Origin: Solimonas sp047605265
GTDB taxonomy: Bacteria; Pseudomonadota; Gammaproteobacteria; Nevskiales; Nevskiaceae
Assembly: GCA_047605265.1 (NCBI GenBank)
Contig: JASGFY010000045.1
Span: 1 to 25,726, forward strand
Length of the DNA: 25,726 nt
Direction: 5' to 3'
Positions 17,021-25,485 of the stretch are shown in pieces. The notes beneath the pieces are model-generated. The model saw nothing but the letters and a program-made list of their open reading frames with translations. It was not told the origin of the DNA and searched no databases. The translations under genes were made by a program, and so were the position numbers. Within the stretch, counting starts at the first letter, position 1. Each line of letters opens with the position of its first letter.

Positions 17021-17880
17021 GCACGCCGACGATCGCCGCGATCCAGATGAACAGCCTTGACGATGTCGCCGCCAACCTCGACGCCGCCGAGGCGCTGCTG
17101 CGCGAGGCCGCCGGCGGCGGCGCATGCCTCGCCGTGCTGCCGGAGAATTTCGCGTTCATGGGCCGGCGCGACCGCGACAAGCTCGCGCACGGCGAGGCCG
17201 ACGGCGACGGGCCGATCCAGGCGCGTCTCGCCCGGCTCGCGCGCGAGCTCGATCTGTGGATCGTCGCCGGCACGCTGCCGATCCGCGCGCAAGGCGAGGA
17301 GCGCACGGATGCAAACCGTGTGTACGCCGCCTGCTGCGTCTACGACAGCGACGGCGCGCGCGTCGCGCGCTACGACAAGATCCATCTCTACGACATCGAC
17401 GTGCCGGGCGGCGGTGGAGAACATTACCGCGAATCGGCGAGCATCGCGCCCGGCAAGCTGCACCCGGTCGTCGTCGACACGCCGGCCGGCCGCGTCGGCC
17501 TGTCGGTCTGCTACGACGTGCGCTTCCCCGAGCTGTACCGCGCGCTGAGCCAGGCCGGCGCCGAGATCCTCGTCGTGCCGTCGGCGTTCACCGTCAAGAC
17601 CGGCGAGGCGCACTGGGATCTGCTGCTGCGCGCGCGCGCCGTCGAGAATCTCTGCTATGTGATCGCGCCGGGCCAGTGCGGCACGCATCCGAGCGGCCGC
17701 GCCACCTGGGGCCACAGCCTGATCGCCGAGCCCTGGGGCAGCGTCGTCGCCGTGCGCGAGACCGACACGCCGGGCGTGGTCCTCGCGCAGCGCGACGCGG
17801 CCCGGCAGGCCGAGCTGCGCAGCGGCTTCCCGGCGCTCGCGCACCGGCGCTTGCAAACCTCGTATCCGCCCGCAATTTGA
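17017..17880 (+). CDS. Carbon-nitrogen hydrolase, nitrilase superfamily (Nit1/deaminated-glutathione amidase-like)
   Basis: A 287-residue nitrilase-fold amidase with the catalytic triad E43 (LPENFAF), K121 (YDKIHLYDIDVP) and C165 (GLSVCYDVRFPELYR). The C-terminal GHSLIAEPWG segment is also typical. DKIHLYDIDVPGG and the RFPELYR stretch point to the Nit1/YbeM branch, whose members hydrolyse deaminated glutathione as a metabolite-repair step; this subfamily call is moderate. The ATG overlaps the yhdP stop (ATGA), with AGGAG at 17001–17005, eleven bases upstream. A nitrilase between yhdP and tldD occurs in several gammaproteobacteria, and the genes are probably co-transcribed. Confidence 0.9.
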   Translation: MSTPTIAAIQMNSLDDVAANLDAAEALLREAAGGGACLAVLPENFAFMGRRDRDKLAHGEADGDGPIQARLARLARELDLWIVAGTLPIRAQGEERTDANRVYAACCVYDSDGARVARYDKIHLYDIDVPGGGGEHYRESASIAPGKLHPVVVDTPAGRVGLSVCYDVRFPELYRALSQAGAEILVVPSAFTVKTGEAHWDLLLRARAVENLCYVIAPGQCGTHPSGRATWGHSLIAEPWGSVVAVRETDTPGVVLAQRDAARQAELRSGFPALAHRRLQTSYPPAI

Positions 17881-17908
17881 GCCGTATCGAACGCAAAAAG
17901 AGTCCGTC

Positions 17909-19375
17909 ATGACCGACACCGCGACCCACGCAGAGCGTGACACCCTTGATCTCGCCCGCGCGACGCTGCTCGAGCCGGCGGAACTCGACCAGAACCGCGT
18001 CGCCGACGTGCTCGGCCGCCTGATGAAACCCGGCGTCGACAGCGCCGACCTGTACTTCCAGCACGCCGTCACCGAGACCTGGTCGCTCGAGGACAGCCTG
18101 ATCAAGTCCGGCGCGCACCACGTCGAGCGCGGCGTCGGCGTGCGCGCCATCGCCGGCGACAAGCAGGGCCTCGCGTATTCGGACGACCTGCGCGTCGCCG
18201 CGCTCAGCGACGCGGCCGGCACCGCCGGCGCGATCGTGCGCGCCGGCCGGAGCGGCGCCGCGCAGGCGTTCGCGCCACGCGCGGCGAAGCCGCTGTACGC
18301 GGCGGTCGATCCGCTCGCCAGCTGGCCCACCGACAGGAAGCTCGAACTGCTGCGCCGCGCCGACGCCGCGGCGCGCGCCGCCGACGCGCGCGTGATCCAG
18401 GTCAACTGTTCGCTGGCCGGCAGCTTCGAGACCGTGCTCGTCGCCGGCAGCGACGGCACCTGGAGCGCCGACGTGCGGCCGCTGGTGCGCATGGATGTGT
18501 CGGTGATCATCGAGCACCAGGGCCGCCGCGAGCAGGCGCACGCCGGCGGCGGCGGCCGCGCGCGCTACGCCGACGTCTTCGACGGCGACATGCCGGAACG
18601 CTACGCGCGCGAAGCCGTGCGCATGGCGCAGATCCTGCTCGAAGCGGTGCCGGCGCCGGCCGGCCAGCTGCCCGTCGTGCTCGGCCCCGGCTGGCCCGGC
18701 GTGCTGCTGCACGAAGCCGTCGGCCACGGCCTCGAAGGCGACTTCAACCGCAAGGGCACCTCGGCGTTCTCGGGACGCATCGGCGAGCAGGTGGTGTCGC
18801 CGCTGTGCACGATCGTCGACGACGGCACCCTGCTCAATCGCCGCGGCTCGCTGTCCGTCGACGATGAAGGCACGCCGACGCAGTGCACCGTGCTGATCGA
18901 GAACGGCGTGCTGAAGAACTACATCCAGGACAAGCTCAACGCGCGCCTGATGAACATGGCGCCCACCGGCAACGGCCGCCGCGAGTCCTACGCGCAGCTG
19001 CCGATGCCGCGCATGACCAACACCTACATGCTCGCCGGCCGGAGCGAGCCGGGCGACATCGTCGCCTCGGTCGAGAAAGGCCTTTACGCCGTCAACTTCG
19101 GCGGCGGCCAGGTCGACATCACTTCCGGCAACTTCGTGTTCTCGGCGAGCGAGGCGTACCTGATCGAGAACGGCCGCATCACGCGCCCGGTGAAGGGTGC
19201 GACCCTGATCGGCAACGGTCCGCAGGCGCTGTCGAAGGTGTCGATGGTCGGCAACGATCTCAAGCTCGACACGGGTGTGGGCGTCTGCGGCAAGGACGGC
19301 CAGAGCGTGCCGGTCGGCGTCGGCCAGCCGACCCTGAAGGTCGACGCGCTGACGGTCGGCGGCACGCAGACCTAG
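17909..19375 (+). CDS. tldD: Metalloprotease TldD
   Basis: A 488-residue TldD/PmbA family metalloprotease (E. coli TldD has 481). The zinc motif is H268-E-A-V-G-H273 within LLHEAVGHGLEGDF. The N-terminal half has the usual ALAYSDDLR-like segment (YSDDLRVAALS). TldD pairs with TldE (PmbA) to degrade unfolded peptides, process microcin B17 and cleave CcdA; tldE is not in the window. The ATG at 17909 is 28 bases after the nitrilase stop, with a weak AAGAG ribosome site. It ends 40 bases from the converging ftsX stop, with no clear terminator between them. Confidence 0.95.
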   Translation: MTDTATHAERDTLDLARATLLEPAELDQNRVADVLGRLMKPGVDSADLYFQHAVTETWSLEDSLIKSGAHHVERGVGVRAIAGDKQGLAYSDDLRVAALSDAAGTAGAIVRAGRSGAAQAFAPRAAKPLYAAVDPLASWPTDRKLELLRRADAAARAADARVIQVNCSLAGSFETVLVAGSDGTWSADVRPLVRMDVSVIIEHQGRREQAHAGGGGRARYADVFDGDMPERYAREAVRMAQILLEAVPAPAGQLPVVLGPGWPGVLLHEAVGHGLEGDFNRKGTSAFSGRIGEQVVSPLCTIVDDGTLLNRRGSLSVDDEGTPTQCTVLIENGVLKNYIQDKLNARLMNMAPTGNGRRESYAQLPMPRMTNTYMLAGRSEPGDIVASVEKGLYAVNFGGGQVDITSGNFVFSASEAYLIENGRITRPVKGATLIGNGPQALSKVSMVGNDLKLDTGVGVCGKDGQSVPVGVGQPTLKVDALTVGGTQT

Positions 19376-19415
19376 GGTCAGGCCGTACCGGCGCTGAGTC
19401 GCCCGCCAAGTTTGG

Positions 19416-20366
19416 TCAGCGAGGCTCGATGAGCGCGAGGCGGCGGCCGACGGTGACGAAGGCGCCGGCCCAGCCGAGGACGATGCCGGCCAGCAGCAGG
19501 GCGAGGCCGTCCTGCGGCGGCAGGCCCGACAGCGCGAAGTCGCTGCCGTAGGCGCTGGCCAGCGCCTGCGTGGGGCCGCTGAGCGCCTGTGCGCCGCCGG
19601 CGACCAGAGCCCAGGCGAGGACGCCGCCGAGCAGGCCGTGCCAGAAGCCGGCGTAGAGGAAGGGCCTGCGGATGAAGCTGTCCGGCGCGCCGATCAGCTT
19701 CATCACCTCGATCTCGTCGCGCCGCGCTTCGATATCGAGGCGGATGGTGTTGCCGATGATGACCATCACCGCGATGCCGAGCAGGATGGCGACGATGCCG
19801 ACCGCGCGTTTGGCGACGTCGAGCAGGGCGTACAGGCGCTCCAGCCATTTCTGGTCCAGCTTGGCGAGATCGACTTCCGGCACGCGGCCGAGACGGGCCG
19901 CCAGTTCCTCGACGCCGGCCTTGCCGAGCTTGCGGTCCGGTGTCACCGCGATCACTGCCGGCAGCGGATTGTCGTCGAGGATGGCCAGCGCGTCGCCGAA
20001 GCCGGACTGCGCCTTGAAGTCGGCCAGCGACTGCGCGCGCGAGATGTAGTTGGTCCTGGCGACGCCGGTTTCGGCGCGCAACTCGCGGGCCAGCGCCGCG
20101 CCGCGTTCGTCGGCGACGCTGTCCTTGAGGAACAGCGAGATCTGCAGCGAGGCCTGCCAGCTGTAGCCGACGTCGGCGAGGTTGCGCGTCAGCACGTAGA
20201 GGCCGGCCGGCAGGGCCAGCGCGATGCCGATCACCAGCGCCGTCAGCGCCGCTGCCAGCGGCGCCTGCGCGAGCTTGCCGAGCGAGAAGAAGAACACGCG
20301 CGCGTGCTCCTGCAGCGTCCGCGCGAACCAGCCCGGCCGTTCGAGGCCGGCTTCAACGAGCGCCAT
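19416..20366 (-). CDS. ftsX: Cell division protein FtsX
   Basis: A 316-residue inner-membrane protein with four hydrophobic segments (about 37–59, 187–209, 236–258, 286–308) and a periplasmic domain between the first two, as in FtsX. The motif DIEARRDEIEVMKLIGA, just after the second segment, is family-defining. FtsX works with FtsE at the divisome to switch on murein hydrolases through the periplasmic loop, which binds EnvC in E. coli. The ATG at 20366 lies inside the end of ftsE (14-base overlap), showing tight coupling. The downstream neighbour is tldD, converging; rpoH, which follows ftsX in E. coli, is not here. Confidence 0.96.
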   Translation of the reverse strand: MALVEAGLERPGWFARTLQEHARVFFFSLGKLAQAPLAAALTALVIGIALALPAGLYVLTRNLADVGYSWQASLQISLFLKDSVADERGAALARELRAETGVARTNYISRAQSLADFKAQSGFGDALAILDDNPLPAVIAVTPDRKLGKAGVEELAARLGRVPEVDLAKLDQKWLERLYALLDVAKRAVGIVAILLGIAVMVIIGNTIRLDIEARRDEIEVMKLIGAPDSFIRRPFLYAGFWHGLLGGVLAWALVAGGAQALSGPTQALASAYGSDFALSGLPPQDGLALLLAGIVLGWAGAFVTVGRRLALIEPR

Positions 20367-21063
20367 GGCGGCCTCCCAGCTGCGAGGCGGCGGTCGGCCG
20401 CTTGTCGGTGATCTGGCCCTGCTCGAGATGGATGATGCGATGCGGCAGCGCTTCGATCAGGTCGATCGCGTGCGTGGCGATCATCACCGTCACGCCGGTT
20501 TCGTTGAAGCGCTGGAAGCCCTTCATCACTTCGAACGCCATTTCCGGATCGAGGTTGCCGGTCGGCTCGTCGGCGAGGATCAGCGCCGGCTTGGTGACGA
20601 TGGCGCGGGCGATGCCGACGCGCTGCTGCTCGCCGCCGGACAGGGTCAGCGGCAGCGACTTCTCGCGATCGAGCAGGCCGACGGCGTCGAGCGCGGCGCG
20701 CGTGCGGCGGCCGACGTCGGCGTACGAATAGCCACGGATCACCAGCGGCAGCGCGACGTTGTCGAACACCGAACGGTCGTAGAGCAGATTGAAGTTCTGG
20801 AAGACCAGGCCGATGCGCTGGCGGTACGACGGGATGCGGCGGCTCTTCAGCGCCGAGAGGTTCTGCCCCATGACCACGACCTGGCCGCGGCTGGCGCGAC
20901 ACAGCGCGGCGATCAGGCGCAGCAGCGTGGTCTTACCGGCGCCGCTGGGGCCGGTGACGTAGAGCATCTCGCCCTGCGCGACGGAAAAGTTGACGCCGTC
21001 GAGCACGTCCTGGCCGCCGGGATAGCGGTAGGAGACCTGGTCGAAGCGGATGATGTCGCTCAT
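20353..21063 (-). CDS. ftsE: Cell division ATP-binding protein FtsE
   Basis: A 236-residue ABC ATPase that drives FtsX. Walker A is GPSGAGKTT at 38–46 (K44), the signature LSGGEQQ is at 141–147 and Walker B LILADEPTGNLD at 161–172 (E166). H198-type switch sequence is present in IATHAIDLIEALP. The N terminus (IRFDQVSYRYPGG) and the size are those of FtsE. It has 72 bases before it, filled by an intergenic stretch with a heptad repeat after ftsY, and overlaps ftsX by 14 bases. The ATG at 21063 gives the standard N terminus. Confidence 0.97.
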   Translation of the reverse strand: MSDIIRFDQVSYRYPGGQDVLDGVNFSVAQGEMLYVTGPSGAGKTTLLRLIAALCRASRGQVVVMGQNLSALKSRRIPSYRQRIGLVFQNFNLLYDRSVFDNVALPLVIRGYSYADVGRRTRAALDAVGLLDREKSLPLTLSGGEQQRVGIARAIVTKPALILADEPTGNLDPEMAFEVMKGFQRFNETGVTVMIATHAIDLIEALPHRIIHLEQGQITDKRPTAASQLGGRHGAR

Positions 21064-21111
21064 GCGCGCGAGGCGTGAAACGCGGTCAGGCCCGACGGCA
21101 GTTGCTGTAGT

Positions 21112-21139
21112 GCCTCACTCCTCACGCCTCACCCCTCAC
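21112..21139 (-). repeat. Heptad tandem repeat (GTGAGGN)4 at the ftsY stop codon
   Basis: Four seven-base units read GTGAGGN on the minus strand with the last base variable (plus strand: NCCTCAC at 21112, 21119, 21126 and 21133). The ftsY TGA (21138–21136) lies inside the first unit as read on the minus strand. I recall similar GTGAGG heptads in intergenic DNA of Xanthomonad-type genomes. Function unknown. Confidence 0.75.
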
Positions 21140-22065
21140 GATCCGATCAGTGCGTCCGCGTAGGCCTCGGCGTCGAACGGCTGCAGATCGTCGACCGCCT
21201 CCCCGAGCCCGATGAAGCGCACCGGCAAGGCCATGCGGCGCGCGATCGCCAAGAGGATACCGCCCTTCGCGGTGCCGTCCAATTTGGTGATGACCAGGCC
21301 GGTGAGGCCGATGGCCTCGTGGAACTGCACGGCCTGCGTCAACGCGTTGCCGCCGGTCGTGGCGTCGACCACCAGCAGCACCTCGTGCGGCGCGTACGGA
21401 TCGTGCTTCTGCACCACGCGCTTGATCTTGCGCAGCTCGTCCATCAGATGCGCCTGCGTGTGCAGGCGCCCGGCGGTGTCGGCGATGACCAGATCGATGT
21501 CGCGCGCCTTCGCCGACTGCACGGCGTCGTAGATGACGCTCGCCGGATCGGCGCCTTCGCCCTGCGAGAGGATCGGCACGCCGGTGCGCTGCGCCCAGGT
21601 CGTCAGCTGCTCGACGGCGGCGGCGCGGAAGGTGTCGCCGGCGGCCAGCAGCACGCGCTTGCCCTCGTGCCGGTAGCGTGCGGCGAGCTTGCCGATCGTC
21701 GTCGTCTTGCCGACGCCGTTGACGCCGGCGACGAAGAGAATGAACGGTTTGATGAAGCCGGGCATGACCAGCGGCCTGGCGATCGGCGCGAGCAGTTCGA
21801 CCAGGTATTTCTTCAGCGCCGCGCGCAGCTGCTGCGGGTTCTTGATACGGCCGGCGTTGACCTCGCTGCGCAGGCGCTCGATCAGCCATTGCGTGGCGTC
21901 GACGCCGGCGTCGGCCATGAGCAGGCGCGTCTCGAGCTCCTCGAGCGCGTCCGGCGTCAGCGTGTCGGCGGTGAAGAACGTGGAAATGTCGCGCGTCAGC
22001 CACGAATCACCCTTGTTGAGGCGCGCGCGCAGCTTGGTGAACAGACCGGAGGATTCGGATGACAT
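21136..22065 (-). CDS. ftsY: Signal recognition particle receptor FtsY
   Basis: A 309-residue SRP GTPase receptor that docks ribosome–SRP complexes at the inner membrane. It has the N domain (about 20–95) and the G domain: Walker A-like GVNGVGKTTT at 114–123, DTFRAAAVEQL at 144–154, DTAGR at 196–200 and TKLDGTAKGG at 260–269. The acidic A domain of E. coli FtsY is absent; the protein starts directly with an amphipathic helix (SSESSGLFTKLRARLNK), as in many short FtsYs. The ATG at 22065 is ten bases after the DedA–LssY stop and has no clear Shine–Dalgarno, so coupling is likely. The stop lies in a heptad repeat. Confidence 0.97.
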   Translation of the reverse strand: MSSESSGLFTKLRARLNKGDSWLTRDISTFFTADTLTPDALEELETRLLMADAGVDATQWLIERLRSEVNAGRIKNPQQLRAALKKYLVELLAPIARPLVMPGFIKPFILFVAGVNGVGKTTTIGKLAARYRHEGKRVLLAAGDTFRAAAVEQLTTWAQRTGVPILSQGEGADPASVIYDAVQSAKARDIDLVIADTAGRLHTQAHLMDELRKIKRVVQKHDPYAPHEVLLVVDATTGGNALTQAVQFHEAIGLTGLVITKLDGTAKGGILLAIARRMALPVRFIGLGEAVDDLQPFDAEAYADALIGS

Positions 22066-22075
22066 GGCAAGGGTT

Positions 22076-24028
22076 TTACCAGAGCAGCCAGACCACCGCG
22101 ACGTGCCGGTGCCGCGTGTCGGGCAGCGCCGCGACGAGCTCGGCGAGCGGCGGGTCGAAGTCGGTGGCGACCGGATAGCGCAGCAGGCGATGGAAGCTGC
22201 GCGCTTCCTGCAGCGAGACGTTGCCGATCCAGATCGGACGTCCGTCGTCGAGCCGGTAATGCGACGGCCACAGGCGCATGAGGTACTGATGCGTGTCGTC
22301 GATCGGCAGGCGCAGCATCAGCGCCGGATGCTCGCCGGCGTGCACCTGCGGCATCACCGGCAATTGGCCGATCGCCGCCGAGCTCGTCAGCCAGTGCAGC
22401 ATCTGCGAGGCCGACAGCGGGGCCGGCGCCTGCCAGCCGGCGGCGCGCAGGCGCGTGTCGATGTCGGACAGGTCGCCGGCCCATTGCACGGTGAACGGCT
22501 GACGCGGCCGGCCGGCCGCGTCCTGACGCTGCGCGGGGAAGTGCGTGTCGGCGCGCGGGGACTGCCAGTCGGCGGTGCTGATCGTGTGGTAGTGCGGCGG
22601 CCGCGACGGCGGAATGTCGAGCGTGTGCCAGCGTACCGCCAGCGCGACGACGAAGCTGAGCGCGATCGGCAGCAGCACGGCGCGCGCGCGCAGCGCCGGC
22701 GGGCGATGCAGGCGATAACCGAGTCCGAGCAGCGCGACCCAGATCGAACCGAACAGCACCAGCACCAGCGCGACGCTGAGCCACTGCTCGCCGAGATAGA
22801 GCTGCGCGAACACGACCGGTGCCAGCAGCCCCGCGCTGACGGCGTACAGCAGCGTGCGCAGGCCGGGACTGCGGCCGGTCGCCAGCAGCGTCGGCAGGAA
22901 GCCGTAAGTGATCGTCGCCAGGATCAGGTCGCGGCTGCGCGCTGCCAGCGGCGTGCCCGGATCGAAGAAGTGATACGGCGGTTCGATCAGCGGCGTCACG
23001 TACAGCCCGAGCGTGATCGCACCGCCGAACGCCAGCGCCGCCGCCCAGTGCGCGGCGGCGCGCGGCTTGCGCAGCGCGAGCAGCGTGACGAAGGCGACGA
23101 CGGCGACCGGCACGTAGACCGGCCACTCGCCGATCTGGCCGAGGCGGCGCGCCAGCTGCAGCCCCCACGGCGTGTGCAGATCGCGCAGCCACTGGTAGCT
23201 GGCGCCGTCGATGCGCAGCGGATAGTGATGCCAGTGCACGCCGGCCACCGCGTACAGCGCGGCGGCGGCGGCCAGCAGCAGCAGCAGCGCGAGCACGCAG
23301 AGCGCCGGCGTTTCCGGCAATTCCTCGTCGATCAGCGCGATGCCGTAGCCGCCGGCCTCGCGGCGGTGCCGGCTCCAGTCGAGCAGGCGCGGCAGCCAGC
23401 GCGCGGCGAGATGGCGGGCCGCGCGCGTGACGATGGCCGTCAGCCACAGCAGCAGCCACAGTCCCGCCAGCAGGCCCAGCAGCAGGCTCGCCAGGCGTCC
23501 CGCGACTTCGGCGGCGAGGCCCAGCGACGCGCCGAACACCACGCCCGGCATGATGAACGCGGCGGCCCAGGCGAACGCGCCGAGGGCGTCGGCGATCACG
23601 AACTTCCAGTACGGCATGGCGGCCGCCGCCGACAGCGCCGGCGTCACCGCGCGCAGCGGGCCGAGGAAGCGCGCGAGCAGTACACTGTAGGAGCCGTAGC
23701 GTTCGAAGAAGCGTCTGGCCCGGCCGACGAGCTCCGGATGCCGCTCGAAGAAGCGCGCCTGGAACAGGCGCTCGCCGGAGCGCCGGCCGAGCCAGAAGCT
23801 GAAGCTGTCGCCGGCCAGTGCGCCGGCGGCGGCGATCAGCAGGGTCGGCCACAGCTCCAGCGCGCCGAGCGCGACCAGCGCGCCGATCGCGAACAGCGGC
23901 AGCGCCGCCGGCACGAAGGCGCCGATGATGAACAGCGAGTCGAGCAGCGTGATCGCGAACAGCAGCCACAGCGCCCCGTGCGGATGGGCATCGATCCAGA
24001 TCAGAATCGTGTGCAGCGCTTCCGTCAT
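22076..24028 (-). CDS. DedA–PAP2–LssY_C fusion membrane protein with a degenerate PAP2 domain
   Basis: A 650-residue membrane protein of three parts. Residues 1–205 are a DedA (SNARE-associated) domain, with GDSFSFWLGRRSG at 73–85 and the FLGPLR-type motif at 121–126. Residues about 240–445 align with the membrane PAP2 phosphatase domain of LssY-like proteins (ATITYGFLPTLLA; LYLGEQWLS). Residues about 470–650 match the LssY C-terminal domain. All three PAP2 catalytic motifs look lost: SRD (365–367) stands where the PSGH box should be, and A408-Q409 with Q415 and V419 replace S-R, H and D. DedA proteins act as lipid-carrier scramblases or flippases. The ATG at 24028 overlaps the hemL stop as ATGA. 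Confidence 0.82.
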   Translation of the reverse strand: MTEALHTILIWIDAHPHGALWLLFAITLLDSLFIIGAFVPAALPLFAIGALVALGALELWPTLLIAAAGALAGDSFSFWLGRRSGERLFQARFFERHPELVGRARRFFERYGSYSVLLARFLGPLRAVTPALSAAAAMPYWKFVIADALGAFAWAAAFIMPGVVFGASLGLAAEVAGRLASLLLGLLAGLWLLLWLTAIVTRAARHLAARWLPRLLDWSRHRREAGGYGIALIDEELPETPALCVLALLLLLAAAAALYAVAGVHWHHYPLRIDGASYQWLRDLHTPWGLQLARRLGQIGEWPVYVPVAVVAFVTLLALRKPRAAAHWAAALAFGGAITLGLYVTPLIEPPYHFFDPGTPLAARSRDLILATITYGFLPTLLATGRSPGLRTLLYAVSAGLLAPVVFAQLYLGEQWLSVALVLVLFGSIWVALLGLGYRLHRPPALRARAVLLPIALSFVVALAVRWHTLDIPPSRPPHYHTISTADWQSPRADTHFPAQRQDAAGRPRQPFTVQWAGDLSDIDTRLRAAGWQAPAPLSASQMLHWLTSSAAIGQLPVMPQVHAGEHPALMLRLPIDDTHQYLMRLWPSHYRLDDGRPIWIGNVSLQEARSFHRLLRYPVATDFDPPLAELVAALPDTRHRHVAVVWLLW

Positions 24029-25308
24029 TTCGCTTCGGCGAAGGCTTCGACCGCGGCGTCCAGCGTGCGCTCGATTTCCTCGGGGCCGTGCCGCGTCGAC
24101 ACGAAGCCGGCTTCGTAGGCCGAGGGCGCGAGATAGACGCCGCGCGCCAGCATCGCGTGGAAGAAGCGCTTGAAGCGCTCGCCGTCGCAGCGCATCACGT
24201 CGGCGTAGGTGGCGATGGTTTCCGCCTCGGTGAAGTAGAGGCCGAACATGCTGCCGACCTGCGTCGTCGCGAACGGCACGCCGGCGTCGCGCGCACGCGC
24301 ACGCAGGCCGGCGAGCAGCTGCGCGGTGCTGCGCTCGAGCTGCGCGTACAGATCTGCGTCGTCGAGCTTGCGCAGGATCGCCAGGCCCGCCGCCATCGCC
24401 AGCGGATTGCCGGACAGCGTGCCGGCCTGGTAGACGGGCCCCAGCGGCGCGAGCCGTTCCATCACCGCGCGCCTGCCGCCGAACGCGCCGACCGGCAGGC
24501 CGCCGCCGATGATCTTGCCGAGCGTGACCAGATCGGCGTCGATGCCGTAGAGCCCGCAGGCGCCGCGCGGGCCGACGCGAAAGCCCGTCATCACCTCGTC
24601 GACGACCAGCAGCGCGCCGTGCTTCGTGCACAGCGCGCGCAGGCCGTCGAGGAAGCCTGGCCGCGGCGGCACGCAGTTCATGTTGCCGGCGACCGGCTCG
24701 AGGATGATCGCCGCGACTTCGCCCTCGTGATCGCGCAGCAGCGCCTCGACCGAGGTGAGATCGTTGTACTGTGCGGTCAGCGTGTACTTGGCCAGATCGG
24801 CCGGCACGCCCGGCGAAGTCGGCACGCCGAAGGTCAAGAGGCCCGAGCCGGCCTTCACCAGCAGCGCGTCGCCGTGGCCGTGGTAGCAGCCCTCGAACTT
24901 GATGAGGTAGTCGCGGCCGGTCGCGCCGCGCGCCAGGCGCAGCGCGCTCATCGTCGCCTCGGTGCCGCTGTTGCACATGCGCACCATGTCGAGGCCCGGC
25001 ACGCGCGCGCACAGCAGTTCGGCCATCTCGATCTCGAGCTCGGTCGGCGCACCGTAGGAAACGCCGGTCTCCAGCTGCGTCCGGATCGCGGCGATGACGT
25101 CCGGGTCCTGGTGGCCGGTGATCATCGGGCCCCAGGAGCCGACGTAGTCGATGTAGCGCCGGCCGTCGGCGTCGATCAGGTACGCACCGTCGGCGCCGGC
25201 GATGAAGCGCGGCGTGCCGCCGACGGCGCGGAACGCGCGCACCGGCGAATTTACGCCGCCAGGGATGGTCTTCTGCGCGCGGAAGAACAGTTCGTCTGAG
25301 CGGCTCAT
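24025..25308 (-). CDS. hemL: Glutamate-1-semialdehyde 2,1-aminomutase
   Basis: A 427-residue PLP enzyme of the C5 heme pathway that turns glutamate-1-semialdehyde into 5-aminolevulinate. The Schiff-base lysine is K265 in VTLGKIIGGGLPVGAFGGRR, the same number as in E. coli. FNSGTEA-type CNSGTEATMSALRLARG is at 112–128, YHGHGDALLV at 142–151 and VVDEVMTGFR at 235–244. I chose the ATG at 25308 (MSRSDELFFRAQ); a longer frame reaching 25404 would add arginine-rich residues. A weak AGAA ribosome site precedes it. The stop overlaps the DedA–LssY start, and thiE lies upstream, an order common in gammaproteobacteria. A second hemL-like 5' end sits upstream. Confidence 0.97.
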   Translation of the reverse strand: MSRSDELFFRAQKTIPGGVNSPVRAFRAVGGTPRFIAGADGAYLIDADGRRYIDYVGSWGPMITGHQDPDVIAAIRTQLETGVSYGAPTELEIEMAELLCARVPGLDMVRMCNSGTEATMSALRLARGATGRDYLIKFEGCYHGHGDALLVKAGSGLLTFGVPTSPGVPADLAKYTLTAQYNDLTSVEALLRDHEGEVAAIILEPVAGNMNCVPPRPGFLDGLRALCTKHGALLVVDEVMTGFRVGPRGACGLYGIDADLVTLGKIIGGGLPVGAFGGRRAVMERLAPLGPVYQAGTLSGNPLAMAAGLAILRKLDDADLYAQLERSTAQLLAGLRARARDAGVPFATTQVGSMFGLYFTEAETIATYADVMRCDGERFKRFFHAMLARGVYLAPSAYEAGFVSTRHGPEEIERTLDAAVEAFAEAK

Positions 25309-25339
25309 GCGGATTTCTCGCTGTCGGCGGGGGGCGGCG

Positions 25340-25432
25340 TCAAGCGCGCTCATGGCCGCTGCGCGAGCGCAGCGGCGGGCCGCCGGGGATGGTCTTCTGC
25401 GCACGGAGGAACAGCTGCTCGGAACGGGTCAT
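25340..25432 (-). pseudogene. Second, truncated hemL 5' end
   Basis: The minus strand at 25432–25379 encodes MTRSEQLFLRAQKTIPGG. This matches the first 18 residues of the intact HemL at 14 positions, with the other four conservative, and 45 of 54 bases are identical. It then diverges into unrelated sequence and stops at 25340, giving a 30-codon ORF. The differences are mostly silent or conservative, which suggests an independently evolved homologue rather than a fresh duplication. It may be the scar of a replaced or deleted hemL copy. Confidence 0.75.
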
Positions 25433-25485
25433 GGCGTGGACGATGGCCGGCCGCGGCGGGGCCGGAATGGGCGGGAAGGCGGATT
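25433..25485. other. thiE–hemL intergenic segment
   Basis: These 53 bases lie between the thiE stop and the second hemL start. I see no promoter or terminator. Confidence 0.3.

Noticed and set aside
19376..19415. A shared bidirectional terminator between converging tldD and ftsX
   Set aside because: Only a four-base GGCG/CGCC stem is visible, with no T-runs on either strand.
21689..24118. An 809-codon plus-strand frame across ftsY and the DedA–LssY gene
   Set aside because: It is Arg/Gln-rich antisense noise, and both minus-strand genes are well supported.
25309..25404. A longer HemL starting at 25404
   Set aside because: The extra residues are arginine/alanine-rich and unlike any HemL, and the family N terminus begins at 25308.
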